A stretch of DNA of 64,000 nucleotides from Cheiracanthium punctorium (GCA_038373885.1 JAWZYV010012272.1:62001-126000), one strand, 5' to 3'. Numbered from the stretch's first letter, positions 22,397-33,004 are shown. Notes: a model not told the origin generated them from the sequence alone. Made by a program: numbers and translations.

Positions 22397-22773
22397 GAAC
22401 CTGCACACTAATTCGCTTTCCAGTGCTCAGCTTTTTATAAATTCGGCCATTCGTCGGCATGATTGAATAGAAAAGAAAGACTAGAACTACTGTAAATTCA
22501 CACTTCAATTTATCGACTGCTTTTTCTTTTTAATGCTTTCTACAGGGATCAAATTTCATCATGCTGTTATTCATTTTAATGAGAACTACACTCTCGTTAC
22601 AAAAACTGCCCTGAATACAGATGTAGGTTTAAATGACATTAAAGTATGTAAAGTATCGGTATCGGCCGATACCATAACTTAAAGGTATCGGTATCGGCTA
22701 TTTCTGAAAATGAATTTATAGGTAAAGTATCGGTATCGGTCATCGGCGAAAATGTGGTATCGGTCGATCCCTA

Positions 22774-22781
22774 GTAACAAG
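22774..22781. repeat. 8-bp TSD (right) of the large hAT
   Basis: GTAACAAG, identical to 18499-18506. Confidence 0.95.
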
Positions 22782-24641
22782 CGATTATTTTCAAAGGATT
22801 GTTTCTTATTTTTTAATATCCGTTTTGATCATGTGCCTCACTTTCAACTCTTGATTAATAGAATTCGCAAAATTGATAAAAATCTTTGCCGTTTATTTCT
22901 TAAAACTTTCTAAAGGTCATTACAGTTTTTTATCTTTCCCCCCCAAGAAATTTAATCTGCCATTAGTAAATTCTAAAGAACTTAATTTCTCAATTACTTA
23001 AAAAGCCATTTTTTACTTTGAGGTGCCTTTTTTTCTTTGAAACTTGAATAATTCGATGGAATGTTTATTTAAATGAGGAGGAATTCAATTGAGTCATGAA
23101 AAATAATCAGTAAAAAGAACTGTAGTATTGTTTTTAATAGTTTAATGTTGAATTAGGAGCAAATAAGAAATCACCACGAGAATTTTAAATAAATAAACAT
23201 TTAAATTTGGAACGTTGACACAAATTAGCATCCTTTCACTTACTTTTGGACGGTTTTAGCACAGATTTTAATATTTATTTTAATTTACTTTAAAGAATCA
23301 CTTAAAAATGCATTAATTGCCACAACTCTTCAAAACTCTAAAATGGATCTGTACAGATTAAAGAGTAACATTTCATAATTATAATTTTTAAAAAGTACTC
23401 ACAATGTTCATATTTCGTTATGTAAATCCTTTGACATATATGTTGGATCAAAAGTAGTGTGACCAATGTCAAATATATAAACTAAGTAAATTACTTCATT
23501 ATAAAATATGTTTTAAATAAGATAATCTTTGAGAAATGAGCTATATTTCATTTGAAAGAAACAATTGGGCCGCCAAAATTGGACCCTGTTATATTAGGAG
23601 AGATGTTCTACACTTTTCCAGAGAAAGTCGCACAAGATCTGTTATAAATAAAAGTTTCAAAAATGGGAAAATATGCTCTTCTTACAGGATATTATCCAAA
23701 TTAGAACATGAAATAAAAAATTGAACTCGACCAAATATTAGGAAACGTTATACATTAGGCGTTAACAAAGGACACAATTGTTCAAGTTACAGTAACATCA
23801 GCAGCTGCTCATTGGTCGTGACGTTTGCACTAAGAATGAGGCTTGGGCGAGGAGTAAGCAAATAAATTGTTCGAAATCTGATTTGGAAATTTTACTGTGC
23901 TCTTACCTATGCGTGATGGAACAAATTTCAATTTAAGAATAAAAAGAATGATATTTGAGATATATAAAAAGTGTGACTACATATATATACATATGTAAGA
24001 AAACACTTTCCATGAGACATTTTTGTTTTAAATATAATCGTAATTCAAAACCACTGCAAATTTAATCAAATGCTAATGGTAATTTGTATGTTGTACAATT
24101 TTGAATTTATATATAAATTTGCAAATTAATTAGTTTCTGTAAACGGTGTAATTCTATTTTATATATAGTCTTCATTTTTTCTTAAATATTATATTTTCTA
24201 AATGCATAAAATGATATGATAATCATATTTACGTTAAAATGTCTAATACGAAACTTTAATTGAATTTTAAACTATCACAATGCTTTTGAACAAACACGAC
24301 GTGATTGAAATGTTATGTCAAAAGGGATCAGCATTCGGCAGTCGACTGTGAAAAGGAGGACGTCAGGAAAACGTATTTAGGTATTATCTTCAATACCAGT
24401 TACGTCAGGTAAATAACGAAGGGGGCAGAGTTAAAATATAGCCTATTAATATGTTTTATAATACTTTTATAATATTTTAACAGTGAAGTATAATTAGCTT
24501 CACTAAAACAGTTTTAGTTTTATTTATGCAAGGAAAAGTTATTGTTGTTTAATATTTATGAATTCATTTGAATTAGTAATTAAATATATAGAGATATATT
24601 TATAGTCATGATTTTTCCATTTGTTTACTACATTTTGAATA
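22782..24641. other. AT-rich DNA, no gene seen
   Basis: Around 23790-23870 a less AT-rich patch has an inverted CCAAT box (ATTGG) and a donor-like GGAGTAAGC, but no reading frame or core promoter to support an exon. The 62-codon frame at 23536 is unrecognised. Confidence 0.45.
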
Positions 24642-24990
24642 TCCTACTAATATTATAAACGTCAATGCTTGTATGTATGTTTGTTACTCACGCTGAAACG
24701 GTTTGACGGATTTCGATGAAATTTGAAATAAAAACAGTTAAAGTCCTGGATAAACAAACAGGCTACTTTTTTTCGTGCGAAAAAAAAAAAATACTTTTCC
24801 CATAATATACAAAAAAAACTATCCTTTATTAAAAAAAAAGAATACAACTGAGTTTTATTTTACAAAGCTGTCGACAAGTGGCGCAAAATTTTAGAATACT
24901 CAGTTTTTAATAAATAAAATCATTTTATCGCCTGGATAAAGAATACACTAGAATAAGTTTTTCCTTTTGACGTGAATTTATAAGCGGACT
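24642..24990 (+). mobile_element. Helitron-like 5' end fragment
   Basis: Starts TCCTACTAATATTATAAACG after an A, followed by TTTGTTACTCACGCTGAAACGG and GATTTCGATGAAATTTG. I recognise this sequence style from 5' ends of arthropod Helitron-type elements, which begin with TC and insert after A. A matching 3' hairpin-CTRR end was not located, so the right limit is arbitrary. Confidence 0.4.
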
Positions 24991-25164
24991 TTAGGCCAAG
25001 CACACAAATCCGAAATACATGTTACACAAACAATCAAACAAAAAATAAGTATTTTAAACTTTCATTCAGTTGAAATTGTGCATTTTTCTGTGCATCTCCC
25101 CCCCCCCCATTTTATTTCTATTGTATTACATTCAGAAAAAGGATGTTAGAAACATCAATTTTAA

Positions 25165-25325
25165 ATTTGTTTGATCACACTCATGAATAATGATACACTT
25201 TCAAACTTAATGGAATAAGAAAAGAAAAAAGGGAAGGCGCATGGACTATGATACGCTTTTAATACATAGCACTGTAGTGCGTATTTAAAATCTGAAAGCG
25301 TTTCAGATTTTCTTCCCTTTTTTTT
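25165..25325 (-). repeat. Isolated copy of the 46-48 kb satellite leader
   Basis: The reverse complement closely matches 46850-47015. It begins with AATCTGAAACGCTTTCAGATT (itself a small hairpin), then AAATACGCAC, AAAGCGTATCATAG, and ends AGTGTATCATTATTCATGA. Confidence 0.75.
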
Positions 25326-25432
25326 CCACCTTTTCTGATTTTTGATAACTGCCAATATATCTATATAAGCTCTTCAGAATCAATGCAGGATGAAAATGAT
25401 TTGTACCTTTTTGTAGGTTTTTATCATTAAAA

Positions 25433-25714
25433 AAAGTCAAACAATAGCGCAACAGCCCCTCTGCGGGGCCAAGGCCTGCCCCACCCAACCGTGTCTTCGC
25501 GACCATGGGCTCTGGAGTGCGGATGCATACGCCTCGGCCAGGTGGTCAGCCTGACGCGAAGCCCCTGTGTTTGACTTCAAGCAAGCTTGGTCTTCATTTT
25601 ATCGACCCACTCACTCAAGGGATGAAAGGCTGAGTCGACCTTGCCCAGCCCGGGATTCGAACCAAAGACCTGTGGGACGGCAGCGCGGTGCGCTAACAAT
25701 TACAGCACGGGCCA
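25433..25714 (-). mobile_element. tRNA-derived SINE with 14-bp TSD
   Basis: The minus-strand head (from 25714) has a tRNA-like A-box region (TGTAATTGTTAGCGC) and a perfect B-box GGTTCGAATCC at 25653-25663, the internal pol III promoter. It is followed by a non-tRNA body with GGTCGATAAAATGAAGACC and a GGGGCTGTTGCGC end. Flanking TTTTATCATTAAAA at 25419-25432 and 25715-25728 is a perfect 14-bp TSD, evidence of target-primed retroposition. It needs a LINE in trans; none is visible here. Confidence 0.9.
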
Positions 25715-25740
25715 TTTTATCATTAAAACAATTTATTTTT

Positions 25741-25790
25741 GTAACTAGAGGCGGACCGACACTGTAAGCAAGGTAAAGATCGCATCAAAG
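25741..25790. mobile_element. Possible hAT end fragment
   Basis: CGGACCGACACTGTAAGCAAGGT resembles the complement of the hAT-type end at 20630-20661 (ACAGTAAGCAAGGT shared with one change). No partner end found. Confidence 0.25.
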
Positions 25791-27173
25791 ATTTCCGTAA
25801 ATCGTGACATGTTACATACACCCTCTCAAATAAGTTTCGAGTATAAGTGAAATTTCCTATTTTCGCTTTGCAAATAATCTATTAGTCTTTAAAAAAAGCA
25901 CAATTTGGAAGAATTATGAAAAATCATGGTTTTATATAGCCCAGTTAATATTTTATGATACATAATTTTTGATATATGAAACCAAAGTACACACGAATAC
26001 ATTTTTGAGTGGGTGTGTTATAACATTAGTGTTTAAAAAATATATATAATAATATTTCTCGAAAATGCTATTTAATAAATAAATTACACTGAGATGGAAA
26101 AAAGAAGGAATAGGTGTTTTTCACCCAGAAACAAAACTGTGGAATTATCTCACAACTGCTAAATATATTATGGTGGCACTATCCCTTTAGAGGTGCAATA
26201 AAGAAAACAGAAGACTGCAAAGGAAACTTTAAACGTGGAAGAAACTAGAAACTTCTGTCATTTAAATCATTTATCAAAAGAGTCTACTATAGAAAAGTTC
26301 ATGATACGAGAATATGTTTTATGAGTTTCATAAAATGCTTAGCGAATACTAAGAAACTCCCAGAATAAAACGCCAGTCAGTATATCCACCTTCTTTTCAA
26401 CATTAAAAAGAATTCCTCAAGGATGTAGGTAATCAATTTCACAAAAGAAAAACAGTAGGCGTTGGTATGCTCTAAATATTTCACAGAAAAATCTTTTTTT
26501 AAACAACTTCTTTAGTGTTTCAAGTTTCGAGAATTTTTTTCTCAATGTGTTCAGATACGAGGTGCTTTCGGAAAGTGAAGATATTAAGCGTCCAAATAAT
26601 ATCCTTAACGTTTCTGTAGACGGAAAGAATTTCATTATGAATATCATCTACTGGACGCTCATCTTTTGCATGACGAAAACGTATGACGGTAAACAATTAA
26701 TTCACATTTGGTGATATTCTGAAGTGACGAAGACTTTCTGCTCAAACAAGACTCTGCGTAAATATAACGAATGCTCTGAATGGAAAAGCAAAAGGTTCAA
26801 GGTTACAGCCCGTGTTGCCAAAAGGCTCACAGTAACTTTCCCTTTGCTGCTTTCGGTGAAGTACCTTTACTATCCGAAATGCCCTCGTATAATGTAAAAG
26901 TACGGAATTATTTCATGGTAAACAATGCATTATTTTTTAAATTCTTGAATGCAGGGCTGTTTATTATATTCAACAATGTATAAAATTTAAGATTCGATGC
27001 GTGTTTTAATTTTAAAATAGTTATACAATACAAAGATCACTCGAGGTCTTTGCCCCCATTTTTTTAATCAAATTACTACTGAAAATTAGAAGTCAAAATA
27101 TCCATTCCCAGCGGTGGAGTTTCTTGGATGGGACCAGTCTTATTTGCCGGTAGCTTCGCGGCAATTCACGATT
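25791..27173. other. AT-rich DNA, no gene seen
   Basis: Short frames (minus 26417, plus 26780) are unrecognised. No paired termini noticed. Confidence 0.45.
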
Positions 27174-27189
27174 CTGCTGTCAGTTTATT

Positions 27190-27455
27190 TGTTTTCTAGT
27201 GCAAGACAGCTCATGTCGCTAAATCTGATGTTTAAAGTTACAGGCGTTCATATTGGATCCTCATCAGAAAAGGGTTTTTTTTTAATATTCGCACCTCTCG
27301 AAACTACTAACCAACGTCGAGGAGATTTTCGGAACCTCGGATTTAAGATGAACGTACATCACATGCACACCGTGATCTTCAATGGTATATCGGTATCAAA
27401 CCCGCAACCTTCCGGTTAGTCCAATGCCTTAACCATTGGGCTACGAAGGGCATCG
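27190..27455 (-). mobile_element. Second tRNA-derived SINE with ~16-bp TSD
   Basis: On the minus strand the head has an A-box (GTAGCCCAATGGTTAAGGC) and a B-box (GGTTTGATACC). This gives a 70-nt tRNA-like domain whose acceptor ends do not pair, so it is not a functional tRNA. The body carries CCGAGGTTCCGAAAATCTCC and ends near an A-run. CTGCTGTCAGTTT(A/G)TT flanks both sides (27174-27189 and 27456-27471; 15 of 16 match). It belongs to a different family from the SINE at 25433. Confidence 0.82.
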
Positions 27456-27674
27456 CTGCTGTCAGTTTGTTGAAAGTGGCGGTTGTGCTTCACACTTCCA
27501 CAGCGTGCAAGCAACAAAGTGTAATTCTTTTTTAAGGGAATAACGGGCGGAGGACCTTTGAAACCCACAGGGAAATGCATCCCGTGTGTGTGGATAAAGT
27601 GTCTCGCCTTGTGAAGTGAGAGGTGGTGGCTGTGATGTGAATCCGTAAAGGGGTAAGGAGACTTTTATGACAAT

Positions 27675-27875
27675 GAGAGTCTGGACCTCACCCCTAGTGA
27701 TTTCCATGTTTTCGGTTCACTGGAGAGGTTCCTGACAGGACAGTGACACACTTGTATCTATGAAACTGAGACAGAAGTCTGAGGGTGGTTTCTTAAATCA
27801 GCCGGACAAATTTTGCCACCTGTGATGGGACGAATGTCTAAATCGGTATGGGAGCTGTGTGGAAAAATAGTGTAA
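27675..27875 (+). pseudogene. mariner-like transposase C-terminus, dead
   Basis: One frame reads ESLDLTPSDFHVFGSLERFL, the '(S)PDL(A)PSDxHLFGxLxxxL' block around the last catalytic Asp of mariner transposases. It continues in the same frame through YETETEV, GWFLKSAGQI and MGRMSKSVWELCGKIV to a TAA at 27873-27875, matching the family's C-terminal tail layout. Two in-frame TGA stops (27744-27746, 27780-27782) break it. The upstream catalytic part and the TIRs were not found. The enzyme would have been a cut-and-paste DDE/D transposase using TA targets. It is adjacent to, and not part of, the SINE on its left. Confidence 0.75.
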
Positions 27876-28748
27876 GGTACGTAGAACAGAGTGCATACTT
27901 GTAATTACTTGTATCTTATTTTGGCTAATAAAGTATCGGTTCAAAGACTTCCTGATTCAACCACGTACATAAAGATATCAGAAAGCTTGTAACTTGGTTC
28001 AAATTAGACGTAGACATAATTAGACAAATAGACATAGTTGATTACGGCATATTAACTGCGCCAACAGAAATGTGAAAACCACAGACCGGTTTGATGAAAT
28101 TTAATTTACTGATTTCATTGTGGGAATAGGGTTTTTGTTCAGACTGAAACAGTGGAGAGACAATTGAACTACAATAGTGGTTCCTATCTCAAAATAAGTT
28201 TGGGATCGCTTTTTCGTTTATATTTTACCCATGGAACATTCTTTAAAACTTTGGCGGGGATGGGGGAGTTGTTTTCAAATAAAAACAATTTCATAAATAT
28301 TAGGACGTTTTGCAAATCTCTTCCTTCTTAACATAGATGAATTTGCTAGTTATGTACTACATTAATATTATTAAAAAATATTTATTGAAACTGGCTGCAG
28401 AAGGTGTAGCGTAAATGCAATTTTTTAATAAAATTTCACTTTGCAAATATTTAAAAGATTGTATTAAATCATTTAAATTAAAACTGCATTTATATTTTTA
28501 GCTTCACATCTACATTTTACTTAAAAACATGCATTTTTTTCATTAAAATTTTACCTTAAAAAAATTGCCCCGAAAGTAAACTTACGCCTTAAAAACAAAA
28601 TAATACAGGTATGTTTTCTTAAAATGTTATCTGAGTGTGGTTGCTACGTCAATTTCTCCTTCTTTAATGTAAGAGCACATATTGCCAATATTTAAGGACG
28701 AAAGTAAATTGTTTTTAAATAAGTGATTAAAATAATAATTGTCAGCAT
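27876..28748. other. AT-rich DNA, no gene seen
   Basis: No supported feature. The region around 28450-28620 is very AT-rich. Confidence 0.5.
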
Positions 28749-28752
28749 TTAA

Positions 28753-29050
28753 CCCTTTGAGGCGCAACCCTTTCCCAATGCTGAAAAAAGGGCAGCCATT
28801 GTCATCACTCGACTTAACTACCAGCAAGATGGCGAAAGATCGAAACGTTCATCGCGTGCCATAGATCTAGAGACCTTTTTCGACGACAGCTGGCTGTGCT
28901 CGCTAAAACGTGCTAAATAGTAAAGGATTCTCGTGGAGCTATGTCACCCGAAGCTATTTTTAAGGAAATCAAATCTATTCTTGTTGACTAGCAACAGTCA
29001 AAACGTCAGAGTTTGGTGCCCTCACGGCGAGGACACCGCGCGTTAAAGGG
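28753..29050 (+). mobile_element. piggyBac-like palindromic MITE, right palindrome arm deleted (copy 3 of 5)
   Basis: Flanked by TTAA (28749-28752, 29051-29054), with CCCTTTGAGGCGCA at the left and GCGCGTTAAAGGG at the right. The left palindrome arm is intact up to the tip (AGCTGGCTGTGCTCG, near 28890-28905). The sequence then jumps straight into the right unique part (ACGTGCTAAATAGTAAAGG), losing the second arm. The deletion therefore starts at the hairpin tip. Confidence 0.9.
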
Positions 29051-29411
29051 TTAAATGAAATCGAACTGAATTTACATTGTCTGGTATTGATTGAAGTTTC
29101 ATGAGTGAGTTGGCTATAAATATTCAAAATTTTCAAATAAAGTAAATGTTAACACGTGTGCGATAAAATTTAGGATGAAAACTTCGGCTGAAAAGCAGTA
29201 CATGTACAAAGTTGAGTCGAATTTGATATATTGCGAATGCAACACCCAGATGAAATCTGTGTGTTCAACTTACTACTTTAGCATAATTTTTCATCTTCTA
29301 AGGGAAAGGAAAATATAAAAACGTTGAAAGTAACAGAATATAAAGAGAAATACAAAATTTTATTTACAATATGTACTTATAAAATTAAACACTCAAAAAT
29401 GATTTTTTAAT

Positions 29412-29440
29412 AATATATATATATATATATATATATTATA
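29412..29440. repeat. (AT)n microsatellite
   Basis: An alternating AT tract. The motif AAATCTGATGTGG occurs just after it (about 29442) and again near 29490. Confidence 0.85.
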
Positions 29441-29639
29441 AAAATCTGATGTGGTTATTAAAATCTTACCTGCAGCTTAAACTTTAAAAAATCTGATGTG
29501 GACACCACATGACTTCCTTGCACGTGTATTAAATCAAAAATGTTTTCGGCGCACTTCATTTAAACTTATTTCTTGAAAGAGATAAAATACTGCAATAATA
29601 CTAAGGTTTAGAGATTTCTAGCCGAATCTTTCCGATATC

Positions 29640-30310
29640 GCCAAGCTGCGTTCAATTTGAAAGATTTGTTTTTGACACTCAATTGGGCGATATTTCGCCA
29701 AAAGCCGACAAGATTGACATAGTTTGCGAGATTTTTGGCATAGTCAAAGTAGTAATTGACCGCAGACTTTCAATGAATTGAATGTATCCATGCACCTTAA
29801 TGTATTTAAAGCCTTTTGGTTGACCCAGTAAGTAAATTGCACAGACGATTGAAATCAAAAAAGAGTTGCCCTGTTGCCAAACATGTTACAATACAATCTA
29901 AAATCAAACTCTCAACATTCTGCGGTAAACAGTTTTAGAGTTATACGAAATAGGTAATCGTTTTTGGTGCCAAACTTGGCGATATTTCTGAGAAACTCGA
30001 TAAGGTTAAGAATATCAAGATTTTGGGCATTGCTTCAGCAATGAATGAGTACATACAAAATACATTGACTATGTCTGTAGACATTAAGATATTAAAATTC
30101 TTTTGTGTGATCCTGTAAATAAACTGTCCAGTAGATTGGAACCAAAAATCGAGGTGCACAAGTAGATGTTACAACAGTCTTATGTATAAAATTTCAACAA
30201 TATACATCTACTAGTTTTTGAGATATGCGAGTTACATACATAAGTAACCAAGTTTGGCGACTTTTGGCGCAATTTTCGAGGGACGTACGTAACCGTCGTC
30301 GGACCATTAC
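29640..30310 (+). repeat. LINE-tail-like dispersed repeat, copy 3 (degenerate)
   Basis: Contains TGCACAAGTAGATGTTACAA, AAAATTTCAACAATATAC and TTTTTGAGATATGCGAGTTA as in the copies at 17414 and 52768. It also has repeated CCAAACTTGGCGATATTT motifs that recur at 33605-33735. No coding. Confidence 0.5.
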
Positions 30311-31046
30311 CTAACTATATGCTAGGATGGTATTGTTCTTGACATGGATAATGTCTGTAAAACTGCTGTTAACAGTAATGTGTTGGAAGGTGTTTTTTTT
30401 TTTTAGTGTTCTTGTAGAAGAAGTGATAACGACAGTTTCTTTACTAATTCTTACAATTTACTCATTCTTTAATTTGTAACGGCTTTCTAATCGAGGCATG
30501 AGCTGATCACGTTCCTTAAAAGCGGATATAGACATTCACTGTTGCAATTTTTCACATAGATTCCTTTCATCCTGCTAATATATTCTATTACAGGAAACGA
30601 GTACAATCTACGTGACATCACTTGTGAAACGAGCCGGACTTTAATATACCCACCACGACAATCAATGAAGTTAATCTTAAATTCTGACGGCTGACACATT
30701 AAGATGAAAATCTAATACCCCTTAATCAGTATTAAGACGATAGCTTGTTGAATGTTGTAGAGTTTACTAGGAGCAACTAATCGATGTCCGAAATTATCTC
30801 ACGAGTCTATAAATGAAGACAGTTTCATATTGTGTAGTAGATGAATATTACTGATTCATTCGAAGATAGTAAATGGCATATAACAGCCGTTTTCTTGAGA
30901 TTCTAAGGATAACAAACGGTTTCTGTGGATATGTTCACTTAGCTCAATAAAAATTTTAGTCATTAAATTCAATTATATCACTCTATATTTTTTAACTTGT
31001 TAAAATTATACCTAGAAAAAATAAGGGGAAAAACTTGGGGGAGGCA
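30311..31046. other. AT-rich DNA, no gene seen
   Basis: A 70-codon minus-strand frame (30487-30699) is unrecognised. A T-run lies near 30395. Confidence 0.5.
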
Positions 31047-31050
31047 TTAA

Positions 31051-31550
31051 CCCTTTAAGGCGCAGTATTCCCGCTCTGGAAACACCAAACTCTGAAGTTT
31101 TGACTGTTGCCAGTCACGAAGAATAGATTTTATTTCTATAAAAATAGTTGCGGATGACAAAGCTCCACGAGAATCCTTTACTTTTTAGCACGTCATTTCC
31201 CGTAAAAAAATGGTCACGATTATTTTTAAGAGCACTGACAACTGCTGAAAAATGGAAGAATGCGAGAACATCTGGATAGATTGCCCAATGCTGAAAAAAG
31301 GGCAGCCGTTGTCATCACTCGACTTAACTACCAGCAAGATGGCGGACGATCGAAACGTTCATCGCGTGCCACAGATCTAGAGACCCTTTTTTGATGCAGC
31401 TGCACAGCCTGCTCTCGTAAAAAAAAGGGTCTCTAGATCTGTGGCAAGCGATGAACGTTTCGATCGTCCGCTATCATGCTGGTAGTTAAGTCGAGCGATG
31501 GCAACGGCTGCCCTTTTTTCAGCATTGGGAAAGGGTTGCGCCTCAAAGGG
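31051..31550 (-). mobile_element. piggyBac-like palindromic MITE, complete (copy 4 of 5)
   Basis: The best reference copy: 500 bp, exact TTAA on each side (31047-31050, 31551-31554), ends CCCTTTAAGGCGCAG and GCGCCTCAAAGGG. It lies in the opposite orientation to the other four. A central inverted repeat spans about 31284-31529. Its arms of roughly 110 bp read CCCAATGCTGAAAAAAGGGC at the outer edge and CAGATCTAGAGACCC near the tip. Outside the palindrome is a ~230-bp unique flank (31064-31283). No open frame is conserved between copies. Confidence 0.93.
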
Positions 31551-31804
31551 TTAATGAAGTTTTAATTTGACAACGCATGTAAAAAAACTGATATATTTTT
31601 TTCTTATAATTTGCATATTTTCTTTCTTTTTTTGACCACAAATCAACTCTTTTCAAACTCGGTTTCATGACAAGGTCCCGTTTTCTTTGCTTGCGTGTGG
31701 CTTTTTTAAAACCCACTGTCTGGCACTCTTTTTGAAATATTGGAAGACGGGTCAGGGGGATTACTGATCTACTCTTCTTAATTTATAGTCCTTCTACCTT
31801 GTTT

Positions 31805-31981
31805 CAGGTTTGCTTGGGAAGAGAAAAGCTTTACTTCTCCTCAAAACGCTTCAAGGGTAAAGCAAGGAAGAAATGGGCATGTCGCTTTTTGGATCTTCTA
31901 AGAGAAAGACATTTTTTGAAAATTGTTCCTATTGTTAAAAAAATTGCTAAACGGATGTTCGCTAAACAGTCCAAAAAGTGA
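31805..31981 (+). CDS. Possible terminal coding exon, strongly basic protein tail
   Basis: A pyrimidine-rich tract ending in a splice-acceptor-like TTGTTTCAG (to 31806) is followed by a phase-0 frame of about 57 codons that stops at TGA 31979-31981. Two AATAAA signals follow at 32111 and 32121. The peptide is roughly 40% Lys/Arg with only three acidic residues. Its C-terminal part (HFLKIVPIVKKIAKRMFAKQ) would form a cationic amphipathic helix. I do not recognise it. It could be the end of a small basic secreted protein or antimicrobial-type peptide, a TE-encoded tail, or chance. There is no ATG, signal peptide or upstream exon in view, and overlapping frames on the other strand are as long. 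Only the exon-like grammar makes it worth listing. Confidence 0.2.
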   Translation, partial: QVCLGREKLYFSSKRFKGKARKKWACRFLDLLRERHFLKIVPIVKKIAKRMFAKQSKK

Positions 31982-32110
31982 AGTGCAAGAAAAGAAGCTT
32001 TATTCGGTGAATATTCTAAAAAAAATCGTACCACCGGTACAACAAAAAATCTGGAGTGACTCCACTCGGCTTTCCGATCACTTACTATTAAGATCATCAC
32101 CAAGCATTTA

Positions 32111-32126
32111 AATAAATTTTAATAAA
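32111..32126 (+). promoter_or_regulatory. Paired AATAAA polyadenylation signals
   Basis: AATAAA at 32111-32116 and again at 32121-32126, about 130 bp after the stop of the possible exon at 31805-31981. In AT-rich DNA the hexamer is common, so this is weak support. Confidence 0.25.
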
Positions 32127-32155
32127 TGAATAATTCAGCAAAAATTTTTAGTTTT

Positions 32156-32990
32156 TTTCAATCTGCACTCAATGGAATGTACCGTTTAAAAGCTAGCGCA
32201 CTTTCAAGAATTTCTCCCATAGGCTATAATGTAAAAGAAATCTTTGTCGTAGCCCTGTAGAAAAACTAAGTCCTTCTAAGTCCTATACACACCAAAATCA
32301 ATACTAGTCTTAGGATGCTGGTTTATAACATATTCAGGGTGAATCTAAACTCTTGGGCAAAACTTTAAGGGGTGATAGGACACACAATGAGGAATCACAT
32401 AGCAATCTGGAGTTGAAAAATGCAGTTTTAACTTACCCGGTAATAATCACTTTTGGAAAAGCATTGAAGTGTCCGTCTATTTTCTTAGCCAAGTTTCATA
32501 AACAATAGGCTCGTCTACGAAAATTTGATCCATGAAATAAAATAGAACTTTTTAAACTATCCCTTTTAGTCTTCTGTTTTCGGAGAAAAATACATTAGTT
32601 TCTGGCGAATATGGTCGGAATGCGCACTGATATTTCCACACTTTTTTTCTTAGTGATTATTACCAGCTACACGAAGACGACGTTGCCGACCCTACATTGC
32701 TATGCGATTCTGATTCCTTACTATGTGCCCTATCACCCATTAAAGTTTTTCCCAAGTGTTTAGATTCACCCTGTATACCCAATTTGAGCTCAATCGAATG
32801 TACCGTTTAAACGCTAGCGCACTTTCAAGAATTTCCCTCCATAGGCCATAATGTAAAAGAAATCTTTATCGTAGCCCTATAGGAAATCTATAAGTCCTAT
32901 ACACTCCAAAATCAATACCGGTCTTGCGACGGTGGGTTATGACATATATACCCAATTTGAGCTCAATCGAATGCTCCGTTTAGGATCTAT
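32156..32990 (+). repeat. Tandem duplication (~180-bp unit), split by a MITE
   Basis: The unit with TCAATCGAATGTACCGTTTAA, GCTAGCGCACTTTCAAGAATT and GTAAAAGAAATCTTT occurs at 32163-32330 and 32783-32950, plus a third partial start (CCAATTTGAGCTCAATCGAA) near 32950. The element at 32335-32773 sits exactly at the junction. The pattern resembles the LINE-tail-like family. Confidence 0.8.
32335..32773. mobile_element. Long-TIR MITE (CAGGGTGAATCTAAAC ends)
   Basis: The left end CAGGGTGAATCTAAAC and the following ~60 bp are mirrored at the right end (GTTTAGATTCACCCTG at 32773) with few mismatches, including a shared GGGTGATAGG block. The flanks are TATT on the left and TATA on the right, consistent with a TA-type target. 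The pre-insertion sequence can be inferred from the third partial unit at 32940-32960. Non-coding, 439 bp. Confidence 0.85.
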
Positions 32991-33000
32991 CGTGTTCACT

Positions 33001-33004
<4 letters not shown>

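Larger units (their letters stand above)
18507..22773 (+). mobile_element. 4.27-kb hAT element with perfect TIR and TSD, carrying nested elements
   Basis: The termini TAGGGATCGACCGATA at 18507 and its exact complement ending at 22773 are flanked by GTAACAAG on both sides. Subterminal GTATCGG/CCGATACC repeats occur at both ends (18507-18670 and 22645-22770). The first ~0.7 kb nearly equals the minus-strand copy at 1-712 and holds the BED-finger exon. The rest of the transposase is not recognisable. The interior instead contains smaller hAT-type insertions at 19506, 19860, 20348 and 21570, a GC-rich fragment around 20270-20661, and a copy of a dispersed repeat at 22319. Confidence 0.93.

Noticed and set aside
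22266..22508. 80-codon minus-strand frame with hydrophobic start
   Set aside because: Starts at TTG and overlaps dispersed repeat copy B inside the hAT element.
25640..25714. tRNA gene on the minus strand
   Set aside because: Same reasoning: tRNA-like head of a 282-bp SINE flanked by a 14-bp TSD.
27381..27450. tRNA gene on the minus strand
   Set aside because: A- and B-boxes are present but acceptor ends do not pair and the unit is the head of a SINE with TSDs.
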